Shown here one piece after another: positions 45,009 to 52,367 of a stretch of DNA of 64,000 bases; position 1 is the first letter of the stretch, and each line of letters starts with the position of its first letter. Source of the stretch: Peterkaempfera bronchialis. Its GTDB lineage: Bacteria; Actinomycetota; Actinomycetes; Streptomycetales; Streptomycetaceae. A program made the translations under genes and the position numbers. Where the stretch lies: contig NZ_CP031264.1 of the NCBI RefSeq assembly GCF_003258605.2, positions 2,914,001-2,978,000 on the forward strand, read 5' to 3'. The notes beneath the pieces are model-generated. The model did not search any database, was not told the origin of the DNA, and worked only from the letters and a program-made list of their open reading frames with translations.

Positions 45009-46049
45009 TCAGCGGTTCCGGCGGGTGACCAGCTCGGCGAGGGTGAGCAGATCGCCGGCGGCGGCCGGATCGGGGACGGCGCGGGCGAGGTGGTCCATGG
45101 CGGCGGCCATGCGGTCGCACGCCTCGGTCTGGGCCCAGTCGCGGCCACCGGCCCGGTCGACGGCGGACGCGGCCTGGAGCAGCTCGGCCTCGTCCAGCGG
45201 CCGTCCGGCGGCGTAGAGGGCCGCCAGTTCGGCTGCGGCGGGGGTGCCGGACCGCAGCGCCGAGACGACCGGCAGCGACTTCTTGCGGGCGGCCAGGTCG
45301 GAGCCGACCGGCTTGCCGGTGGTCTTGGGGTCGCCCCAGATCCCGATCAGATCGTCGATCAGCTGGAAGGCCAGGCCGGTGCGGCGGCCGAAGGCGTCCA
45401 GGGCGTCCGCCGCTTCGGGATCCGCTCCCGCGTACAGGGCGCCCAGCGCGCAGGCGCACCCGAGCAGGGCCCCGGTCTTGGACTCCGCCATGGCCAGGCA
45501 CTCGGCGAGGGTGACATCGGACCGCTTCTCGAAGGCGCAGTCCGCGTGCTGGCCCTCGCACAGCTCGATGACGCAGTCCGCGAGCCGGGCGGCGGCGGCA
45601 GCACCGGCGGGGTGCGGGTCGCGGGCCAGGATGCGCAGCGCCAGGGCGTGCAGGGCGTCGCCGGCCAGGATGGCGTCGGCGGAGCCGAAGACCGACCAGG
45701 CGGTGGGCCGGTGGCGGCGGGTGGCGTCGCGGTCGATGACATCGTCGTGGAGCAGGGTGAAGTTGTGCACCAGTTCCACGGCGGCGGCCGCGTGCACGGC
45801 CTGCTCGGCCGACCCGCCGAGGGCCTGCGCGGCGGCCAGCACCAGGGCCGGGCGGATCGCCTTCCCCGGGTCGCCGTGGGCCGGTGTGCCGTCGGCCTCC
45901 TCCCAGCCGAAGTGGTAGGAGGCGATCCGGCGCATCGTGCCGGGCAGCGAGTGCACGGCGGCGCGCAGCACCGGGTCCACCACCCGGCGGGTGCGGGCGA
46001 GGACCTCCGAGGCTTCATCGCTCTCGCGGTCCAGCGTGCGGCTTCCCAT
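45009..46049 (-). CDS. Polyprenyl diphosphate synthase, predicted encapsulin cargo
   Basis: A 346-residue trans-prenyltransferase. First Asp-rich motif LLHDDVIDRDATRR near residue 100, second region QLIDDLIGIWGDPKTTGKP near 230 (DDLIG rather than DDxxD). GKAIRPALVLAAAQAL carries the substrate-binding Arg. GGAGAGGG precedes the ATG at 46049. It directly follows a family 2B encapsulin shell gene, whose known cargos include polyprenyl transferases. The region before the catalytic fold is only about 30 residues (MGSRTLDRESDEASEVLART), short for a cargo-loading extension. Confidence 0.9.
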   Translation of the reverse strand: MGSRTLDRESDEASEVLARTRRVVDPVLRAAVHSLPGTMRRIASYHFGWEEADGTPAHGDPGKAIRPALVLAAAQALGGSAEQAVHAAAAVELVHNFTLLHDDVIDRDATRRHRPTAWSVFGSADAILAGDALHALALRILARDPHPAGAAAAARLADCVIELCEGQHADCAFEKRSDVTLAECLAMAESKTGALLGCACALGALYAGADPEAADALDAFGRRTGLAFQLIDDLIGIWGDPKTTGKPVGSDLAARKKSLPVVSALRSGTPAAAELAALYAAGRPLDEAELLQAASAVDRAGGRDWAQTEACDRMAAAMDHLARAVPDPAAAGDLLTLAELVTRRNR

Positions 46050-46074
46050 GGCCGTTCCCTCTCCGATGCGGTGT

Positions 46075-46125
46075 CGTGGAGTGCGCCGGCGCCGCGGCGG
46101 CGGGTGCCGCGGCGCCGGCGGATCA
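46075..46125 (-). terminator. GC hairpin between encapsulin and prenyltransferase genes
   Basis: An approximately 13-bp perfect stem (GCCGGCGCCGCGG with CCGCGGCGCCGGC) lies in the 89-bp gap, between the shell stop and the cargo ribosome-binding site. It probably lowers cargo relative to shell expression. Confidence 0.6.
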
Positions 46126-46138
46126 TCAGGACACGGTG

Positions 46139-47548
46139 TCAGTCGCGTTGCGCGATCTGGACGTTCTCCAGGACGCCGAGGGCGTCCGGGACCAGCACCG
46201 CCGCCGAGTAGTAGGCGCTGACCAGGTAGGAGATCAGGGCCTGGTCGCTGATCCCCATGAACCGCACCGACAGGCTCGGCTGGTACTCGTCCGGGATGCC
46301 GGTCTGGTGCAGGCCGATCACACCCTGGTCGTCCTCGCCGGTACGCAGCACCAGGATGGAGCTGGTGCGGGCCGAGCTGATGGGGATCTTGTTGCAGGGC
46401 AGGATCGGCACCCCGCGCCAGGAGGGCACCATATTGCCGTGCAGCTCGACGCTGCCCGGGTAGAGCCCTCGGCGGTTGCACTCCCGACCGAACGCGGCGA
46501 TGGCGCGCGGGTGGGCCAGGAAGAACCGGGACCCGCGCCGCCGCGACAGCAGCTCGTCCATGTCGTCGGGGGTGGGCGGCCCGGAGTGCGCATGGATCCG
46601 CTGCCCGTAGTCGGCGTTGTGCAGCAGGCCGAACTCGCGGTTGTTGACCAGCTCGTACTCCTGGCGCTCGCGCAGCGCCTCGATGGTCAGCCGCAACTGC
46701 TGCTCGACCTGGTCGTGCGGGTGGTTGTAGAGGTCCGCGACCCTGGTGTGCACCCGCAGCACGGTCTGCGCGACGCTCAGTTCGTACTCCCGGGGCGACG
46801 ACTCGTAGTCCACGAAGGTGCCCGGCAGCTGCACCTCGCCGCGGTGACCGGCGGACAGGTCGATCGCCGCCTCGCCGTATTTGTTCCGCGCGGGGCGGTC
46901 GGCGGCAGCCTCCGCCAGATGGGCGCGCAGCTGCGGCGAGCGCTCCGCCAGCGCCGTCAGCTCCGCGCGGGGAAGCGTCAGCAGCGTGCACGCCGTGGTC
47001 GCCTTCGCGGTGTACTGCCAGCGCTCGTCGGCGCCGTCCAGCACATGCCCGCCGAAGTGGTCGCCGTTGGCGAGCACACCGAGCGCGGTGGCCTCTCCAT
47101 AGGCACCGTCACCCGTCTTGGCGACCTTGCCGTGGGCGATCAGCACCACCCGGTCCACCAGCCGCCCGGCCTCCGCCAGCACCTCGCCGGCCTCGACCTC
47201 CTGCTGCTCGAAGCGCCCGGCCAGCTCCTGGAGCACCCCGGCGTCGGAGAAACCGCGCAGCACCGGCAGCTCGCCCAGTTCGGCGGGGACCACCGTCACC
47301 TGCGCTCCGGTCTGGACGAAGGTCACCCGCCCATCGCCCACGGTGTAGCTCAACCGCCGGTTCACCCGGTAGGTGCCGCCCGTCACCTGCGTCCACGGCA
47401 GCATCCGCAGCAGCCAGCGCGAGCTGATCTCCTGCATCTGCGGCACGGACTTGGTCGTCGACGCCAGCTTCCTGGCCGCCGCGGTGCTCAGGCTCAGCTG
47501 CGACCGCTCTTCGAGCGACGTCGCCTCCGCACCCGTTTCGACCGACAT
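46139..47548 (-). CDS. Family 2B encapsulin shell protein with cyclic-nucleotide-binding-like insertion
   Basis: A 469-residue HK97-fold shell protein that self-assembles into a nanocompartment. An N-terminal arm ([20 protein letters not shown]) and start of the E-loop are followed by an inserted Crp/Fnr-like cNMP-binding domain at about residues 90-220 ([19 protein letters not shown], then [11 protein letters not shown]). The fold resumes with [20 protein letters not shown], then [19 protein letters not shown]. The insertion defines family 2B. The start MSVETGAEA at 47548 was chosen over upstream codons. The 294-bp upstream region is AT-richer and should hold the promoter. Confidence 0.92.
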   Translation of the reverse strand: MSVETGAEATSLEERSQLSLSTAAARKLASTTKSVPQMQEISSRWLLRMLPWTQVTGGTYRVNRRLSYTVGDGRVTFVQTGAQVTVVPAELGELPVLRGFSDAGVLQELAGRFEQQEVEAGEVLAEAGRLVDRVVLIAHGKVAKTGDGAYGEATALGVLANGDHFGGHVLDGADERWQYTAKATTACTLLTLPRAELTALAERSPQLRAHLAEAAADRPARNKYGEAAIDLSAGHRGEVQLPGTFVDYESSPREYELSVAQTVLRVHTRVADLYNHPHDQVEQQLRLTIEALRERQEYELVNNREFGLLHNADYGQRIHAHSGPPTPDDMDELLSRRRGSRFFLAHPRAIAAFGRECNRRGLYPGSVELHGNMVPSWRGVPILPCNKIPISSARTSSILVLRTGEDDQGVIGLHQTGIPDEYQPSLSVRFMGISDQALISYLVSAYYSAAVLVPDALGVLENVQIAQRD

Positions 47549-47842
47549 TCGAGACCCCTCCCGGAATGATGATGAAGGTCTTGCGGAATCCATGGTGACG
47601 ATCGGATCGCAAACAAGCCATCACACGAACGGGTGCAAACGAAAACACATCACCGTATCGGCCTCTCGGGCATAGATAAATACGATCAGAGAATCGAATG
47701 ATGTCCATCCTTTCGAATTCCGAGCGCGTCGCAGTCCCCGTACGGGTCAGCCCCGGTCGCGGCGGGCCACCGGGGCGGCGAGCCTGGTCGCATCGGCCCC
47801 AGAGCGGCTTCGAGGCCACGAGCGACTTCGAGGAGTGACGCG

Positions 47843-48442
47843 GTGACCAGCAGCGACCGGCGCACCAGCCCCCGACGAGACGCGGCGCGGCCGCAGCGAC
47901 GGGCCGCTGCGGCGGCGATGCTGCTCTCGGCCGCCGGGGTCGCGGCCGGCGTCTCGGCATGCGGCAGCTCCCCCGGTACGCCCACCGCCGGGCCGTCCGC
48001 CGTCACCTCGGCCACCGCCGCCGCCACCGGTACCCCGCCCCCGGGCGCCACCTCCACCGCCGCCTCCCCCAAGGCACCGGCCTCCTCCTTCGCGGCGTCG
48101 GTCTCGGCCGAGGCATCCGCCGTACGGTCCTCCGCTTCGGCCGCCCTGAAGTCGGTCCCAGGGCATGGCAACGCCGTCGGCGACGTCCGGCTCACCGGCG
48201 TCCCCACGGCCGCCTCCGGCGGGCGCCCCGCCACCACGGTGCGGATCACCAACCACTCCGGCAGCAGGGCCTCGTACGCCGTCCGGATCGACTTCACGGA
48301 CAGCTCGGGCAAGACCGTGGAGAGCACGGTGGTGGGCGTCCGGGACCTCGAACCCGGCCGGACGGCCACCCTGCTCGCCTTCGGCAGCACTGCCACCCGG
48401 ACCCCCACCACCCCCAAGGTGGCCCAGGCGCAGCGCACCTGA
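47843..48442 (+). CDS. Secreted lipoprotein with FxLYD-like beta domain
   Basis: A 199-residue lipoprotein. A very basic n-region (residues 1-22) precedes a hydrophobic segment and lipobox VSAC near residue 40. A long Ala/Thr/Pro-rich linker follows, then a beta-sandwich of about 85 residues (VRLTGVPTAASGG, TTVRITNHSGSRASYAVRID, VGVRDLEPGRTATLLAF) like FxLYD/DUF4352 domains. GAGGAG precedes the GTG. Role unknown. Confidence 0.75.
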   Translation: MTSSDRRTSPRRDAARPQRRAAAAAMLLSAAGVAAGVSACGSSPGTPTAGPSAVTSATAAATGTPPPGATSTAASPKAPASSFAASVSAEASAVRSSASAALKSVPGHGNAVGDVRLTGVPTAASGGRPATTVRITNHSGSRASYAVRIDFTDSSGKTVESTVVGVRDLEPGRTATLLAFGSTATRTPTTPKVAQAQRT

Positions 48443-48625
48443 ACCGGGCTCCCGGAGCCCGTCCGCGCAGGTCAGCGAGGTCGCGGCGCATCGTCACCAG
48501 CAGCACCGCCGCCCGAGGGGCGGGCCGCCGGAGCAGAGAGCCACGGGCCTGCTCAGCGCGCCTCGCCCGTTCTCATGAGAGGGTGGGGTTTCCGGCACCG
48601 CCTCCACTCCCCCGATGAGGTCCCC

Positions 48626-48853
48626 ATGCGCTGTACGATCGCCGGCTACTCCTTCGAACTCAATGTCGGCGATGTGGAGCGCGCCCTCAGTGGAGTCAAG
48701 CCTGAGCCGATCACGGGCGAATCCGTCCGGATCGGCAACCACTTCTACCCCGTCAAGCAGGCAGGCGCTGTGATCACCCGGCAGGACCGGCGCGACTTCA
48801 GTGCCGCCGAGGTCTCCCGCGCCCTGCGGAAGCTCGGCTTCACCTGCCGCTGA
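48626..48853 (+). CDS. Small conserved hypothetical protein
   Basis: A 75-residue protein starting at ATG 48626 (MRCTIAGYSFELNVGDVERA). It has a compact alternating fold, ending VSRALRKLGFTCR. The family appears widespread in streptomycetes as a stand-alone gene, but no function is known to me. Confidence 0.7.
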   Translation: MRCTIAGYSFELNVGDVERALSGVKPEPITGESVRIGNHFYPVKQAGAVITRQDRRDFSAAEVSRALRKLGFTCR

Positions 48854-48964
48854 GCCGCTTCGTCGCCACCCGGAGGGCCGACCGTCGCGGCCCCTGCGGC
48901 GGACGGCCCCGCGCTCCCGTCCGGCTACCCGCTGCATCGGCAGGCGGCTGGCTAATCTCGCACC

Positions 48965-49939
48965 ATGGCCCGCACCCGGCTGTACCGCAACGGCACCCTG
49001 GTCCTGGAGGACTTCCCGGTCCGCGACATCTCCGACCACCTCGGCGACCCGTCCTCGGTGGTGTGGCTGGACCTCTACCGGCCCGGGGCGGCCGAGCTGG
49101 CCATGGTCGGCGAGGAGTTCGGCCTCCATGAACTGGCCCTGGAGGACGTCCGGCACCAGCGGCAGCGCCCCAAGCTGGACCGCTACCGGACCCATGAGTT
49201 CCTCAGCGCCTACACCGTGGCCGTCGCCCCGGGGAGCACCGAGCTGATCACCAGCGAGGTCGCCGTCTTCATCACCGGCCAGGCGCTGATCACCATCCGG
49301 ATGGACGACCGCCTCGCCATCGAGGACGTGGCCGCCCGCTGGGACCAGAGCCCGGATCTGGCCGACCACGGCGTCGGATTCCTGCTCCACGGCCTGCTGG
49401 ACCACCTGGTCGACGGCTACTTCGACGCGGTACAGGAACTCGACGACCGCATCGAGGAGCTGGAGGACCTGCTCTTCGACCAGGGCCGTCAGCAGATCCA
49501 GGCCGTGCAGCGCCGTGCCTTCGGCCTCCGCAAGTCGCTGGTCGGGCTGCGCCGCGTCGTGCTGCCGATGCGCGAGGTGGTCAACGGGCTGATGCGGCCC
49601 GGCCTGCACCTGGTCAGCGAGCCCCTCATGCCGTACTACCAGGACGTCTACGACCATGTGCTGCGCGTCACCGAGTGGACCGAGTCCCTGCGGGACATGG
49701 TGGGCTCGGTCATGGAGACCAATCTGTCCATCCAGGCCAACCGGATGAACCTGATCATGAAGAAGGTGACCAGCTGGGCCGCGATCATCGCCGTGCCCAC
49801 CGCCATCACCGGCTTCTACGGCCAGAACCTCCCGTACCCCGGCTTCGGCCATCTGGCGGGGTTCATCACCTCCAGCGCCGCCATCGTGCTTCTCTCCGTC
49901 GTGCTGTACCTGGTCTTCAAGCGCAGCGACTGGCTCTGA
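48965..49939 (+). CDS. corA: CorA-family magnesium/cobalt transporter
   Basis: The 324-residue channel has a cytoplasmic alpha/beta N-terminal domain, a long stalk helix (LDDRIEELEDLLFDQGRQQI) and two C-terminal helices. The selectivity loop normally reads YGMN; here it is FYGQNLPYPGFGHL, so Met is replaced by Gln (GQN). The basic tail KRSDWL closes the protein. No Mg riboswitch is seen upstream. Confidence 0.9.
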   Translation: MARTRLYRNGTLVLEDFPVRDISDHLGDPSSVVWLDLYRPGAAELAMVGEEFGLHELALEDVRHQRQRPKLDRYRTHEFLSAYTVAVAPGSTELITSEVAVFITGQALITIRMDDRLAIEDVAARWDQSPDLADHGVGFLLHGLLDHLVDGYFDAVQELDDRIEELEDLLFDQGRQQIQAVQRRAFGLRKSLVGLRRVVLPMREVVNGLMRPGLHLVSEPLMPYYQDVYDHVLRVTEWTESLRDMVGSVMETNLSIQANRMNLIMKKVTSWAAIIAVPTAITGFYGQNLPYPGFGHLAGFITSSAAIVLLSVVLYLVFKRSDWL

Positions 49940-49970
49940 CCGGGCCACCCGGCCCGGTTGCCCCGACGGC

Positions 49971-50138
49971 TCAGCGGCCGGGGCTCTGCCGACTCCGCTG
50001 GAACCGCAGCCCCGCCAGGACCAGGTCCACGATGAGCACGACCACTCCGATGATCAGCAGATAGAACAGCCCCTTCACCACCGCACCGATGATGCCCAGG
50101 GCCACCGCCACCAGGATCAGCAGCAGGAACAGCGCCAT
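49971..50138 (-). CDS. Small hydrophobic membrane protein
   Basis: A 55-residue protein. The start MALFLLLILVAVALGIIG is followed by a second hydrophobic segment FYLLIIGVVVLIVDLVLAGL and the basic tail RFQRSRQSPGR: two membrane helices, positive side inside. Such small proteins are common in streptomycetes; function unknown. Confidence 0.7.
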   Translation of the reverse strand: MALFLLLILVAVALGIIGAVVKGLFYLLIIGVVVLIVDLVLAGLRFQRSRQSPGR

Positions 50139-50187
50139 CTCGGCCTCCGATATCTCCGGTCTCCCGCTATCTCCGGTCTCCCGCGCC

Positions 50188-50544
50188 TCAGCGGCGCGCT
50201 AGCCGCCGTTCGCCCCCGCCTCCGGGCTGGTAGGCGAGGGAGTAGTGCGCGAAGACCCCCTCCTCCTCGCCGACCGGCAGTTCTCCGTCCGTTTCGATCG
50301 AGGGGGCGTCCTTCACCGTGCGCCGGTCATAGGCGACCTTCAGGTACTTCGGCCCCACCCTGGCCCCGACGAGGGGCACGAAGACCAACCGGTGCCGGGT
50401 CGGCAGACCGACCATGACGGTCGCGAACGCGGGCCGGTCGGTGCCGGTGTCCACATAGACGGACTCCAGCGCTCCGATCTTGTGGCCGTCCAGGTCCAGC
50501 ACATCGTGGCCACGCCAGTCCCGGATGTCCTCGGGCTCGAACAT
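50188..50544 (-). CDS. PRC-barrel domain protein
   Basis: A 118-residue protein with one PRC-barrel (DIRDWRGHDVLDLDGHKIGA, VYVDTGTDRPAFATVMVGL, VFVPLVGARVGPKYLKVAY) and a C-terminal acidic to basic tail. PRC-barrels occur in RNA-processing and stress proteins. In streptomycetes these genes often lie among general-stress genes, as with the neighbours here. Confidence 0.88.
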   Translation of the reverse strand: MFEPEDIRDWRGHDVLDLDGHKIGALESVYVDTGTDRPAFATVMVGLPTRHRLVFVPLVGARVGPKYLKVAYDRRTVKDAPSIETDGELPVGEEEGVFAHYSLAYQPGGGGERRLARR

Positions 50545-50816
50545 CGCTTCGCTCCTCTCCTCCGCTCCGGTCGCCTACCCCCGTACGCGTCGCTGAGCCC
50601 CCTCCGGCCCCCGAAGACCTCGCACCGGTCCTCGTTACCGGTCCTCGTCCCGGACCTCACGCCGTCCGGAGCCCCCGGAGCGGTGCCGGGCCCGTCCCCG
50701 CCGGAGTAGTGTGAAACCACCGGAAGCACCTCGTACGTCGGCCTCCACGCCCACGTCGTTCCCGGCGAGCAACAACGCCGAGCCCGCTCTCGCGGCTCGG
50801 GGGCAGGCGCTACGCC

Positions 50817-51323
50817 ATGACCGTGAACACCGACCGAGCACCGGCCACCCCCCACGGGCAGCTCCTCCCGATGCCGGCCCGACTCTCCGTGACCCCTGCG
50901 GACAGGCACCCCGGCCCCCTGGACGGCGCCTGGTGGCCCCGCTCCCGCGACCTCCCCACCGAACTCCTCGCCCTGACCGCCACCCTGGACCACCTCTGGG
51001 GGCGGATCACCCGCGTCACCGTGAACCCCCGGTTCTGGCCCACCGTGCCGCGCAAGGTGCCCGTCGCCGGACACCTGGTGCACGTGGGGTGGTTCGACGA
51101 GCAGGACGCCCACGACCTGCTGCTGCTCTCCTACACCGTCGGCCGCTGGGACCTCCTCGTGGTCCCGCCCGAGACGGACCCCGCCGCGGCCGCCCGGCTG
51201 ATGGCCGCCGCAGCCGACCCCCGCAACACCTCCACCGCGAGCGCCCTGATGGCCGACGAGGCCGCCGGAGACCCGCAGACCGGCAGCCCGACCGCCCTTC
51301 CCCGGTCGGCCGCGAGGGCGTGA
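50817..51323 (+). CDS. DUF5994 family protein
   Basis: The 168-residue protein matches the actinobacterial DUF5994 pattern: ARLSVTPADRHPGPLDGAWW, PRSRDLPTELLALTATLD, VNPRFWPTVPRKVPV and DLLVVPPETDPAAAARLM. Function unknown; paralogues are frequent near stress genes. The stop overlaps the GTG of the next small gene (GTGA). Confidence 0.85.
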   Translation: MTVNTDRAPATPHGQLLPMPARLSVTPADRHPGPLDGAWWPRSRDLPTELLALTATLDHLWGRITRVTVNPRFWPTVPRKVPVAGHLVHVGWFDEQDAHDLLLLSYTVGRWDLLVVPPETDPAAAARLMAAAADPRNTSTASALMADEAAGDPQTGSPTALPRSAARA

Positions 51324-51445
51324 GCACCATGGGCACACTCATCACCGTGGTGGTCCTCCTCGCACTGATCGCCCTCGCCGTCCTGGTCATCCACCTCCGC
51401 AACGCCCACACCGACGGCCGACCCCCCGGCCGCCCAGCACCCTGA
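51320..51445 (+). CDS. Small single-helix membrane protein
   Basis: 41 residues from GTG 51320 (ATG 51329 possible). One hydrophobic helix (TLITVVVLLALIALAVLVIH) is followed by a short His/Pro-rich tail. Overlap with the DUF5994 stop suggests coupled translation and perhaps interaction. Confidence 0.6.
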   Translation: MSTMGTLITVVVLLALIALAVLVIHLRNAHTDGRPPGRPAP

Positions 51446-51527
51446 CCGCTCCTCGACGCGGCCTCCGCAGCTCGAATGTGACTCAGGTCCGGCGCCTTCC
51501 CGGGCGCGCAGCCATACTCTCGACTGG

Positions 51528-51632
51528 GTGAAGAGCGGAATCGCAGCCGTCGCTTCCCTGATCAAAAGGGTCCTCCGGTCACGGAGGCGGACCCGCGCCT
51601 ACGACCACGCGGAATCCCACCGGGAAGGCTGA
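51528..51632 (+). CDS. Possible 34-residue basic peptide
   Basis: GTG 51528 is preceded at 7 bases by TACTCT, a leaderless-type -10 box. The peptide starts with an amphipathic segment VKSGIAAVASLIKRVL and continues with an Arg cluster RSRRRTRAY. G/C at third positions is about 76 %, lower than neighbours. It could be a small regulatory or membrane-active peptide, or chance. Confidence 0.35.
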   Translation: MKSGIAAVASLIKRVLRSRRRTRAYDHAESHREG

Positions 51633-51658
51633 CCGGCCGCATCCGGCGCTGTTCGGTC

Positions 51659-52075
51659 TCAACCGAAGTTGAGGTCACCGTTGATCGCGCCGGTCTGGAT
51701 GACCTGGCTGCGGAAGCCCCCACCGCTGATGGTGTTCTGCACGGTCGTGGTGGGCCTCGTGGCACCGGAGGCCTCGGCGATCAGAGCCCGCACCTCGTCC
51801 GCTGCCTCCGGCTCCTCCCTGAGCAACTGGCGGATCCGCAGCCGCCACATCGCCTCGATATCGGCGACGGACGACTCATCTCCGCTGTCCCGAGCGGCAA
51901 GCAGTTCGCGCTGCGATTCCTCCAGCTCATCCGCGACGGAGTCACCCCGTCCCGGTCGGCCACGCCCGAGCAGTGCCGTGATGCGGGCCTTTGCCGAGGT
52001 CCACGCATCGCCGGCCATCAGCCCCACCAGGGTCGTCGCCCCCGATACCGCCAAAGCCGCCAACTCGGTTTCCAT
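51659..52075 (-). CDS. Unknown protein divergent from an NB-ARC gene
   Basis: A 138-residue protein. The hydrophobic N-terminal helix ELAALAVSGATTLVGLMAGD is followed by a basic stretch, a long acidic helix (SVADELEESQRELLAARDSG) and a Gly-rich end TISGGGFRSQVIQTGAINGD with LNFG. That tail resembles the N-terminal tag of the divergent NB-ARC protein (LGPSLQAGAVYGGIHFGG). ATG 52075 was chosen for family-like METELAALAV. A joint function with the NB-ARC protein is inferred. Confidence 0.7.
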   Translation of the reverse strand: METELAALAVSGATTLVGLMAGDAWTSAKARITALLGRGRPGRGDSVADELEESQRELLAARDSGDESSVADIEAMWRLRIRQLLREEPEAADEVRALIAEASGATRPTTTVQNTISGGGFRSQVIQTGAINGDLNFG

Positions 52076-52367
52076 ACAGTCCCCCTGACGCTGCCACGAC
52101 CTACGGCACCACGGTAGGGGTTGCATCCGGACTCCAGAAGACCTCCCCTGACCGGGAGTTCTCGGCGGCGCTGTGACGCGCCGTGTTCCTTCGCCATGTT
52201 CGTGGCATAGGCCTTTGGCATGTGCCACCATACGGCCGTACCGATCAGGCCCTGTGTGGGGGCTGCTGACTCCGGAAAGAACTCATAGGGACCGGGGCAA
52301 CTCCTGCCGCAAAGCGAGCGAATCCTGTCGACGGCGGGTATGGGGCGATCGGGTGACGGGGGGACGC

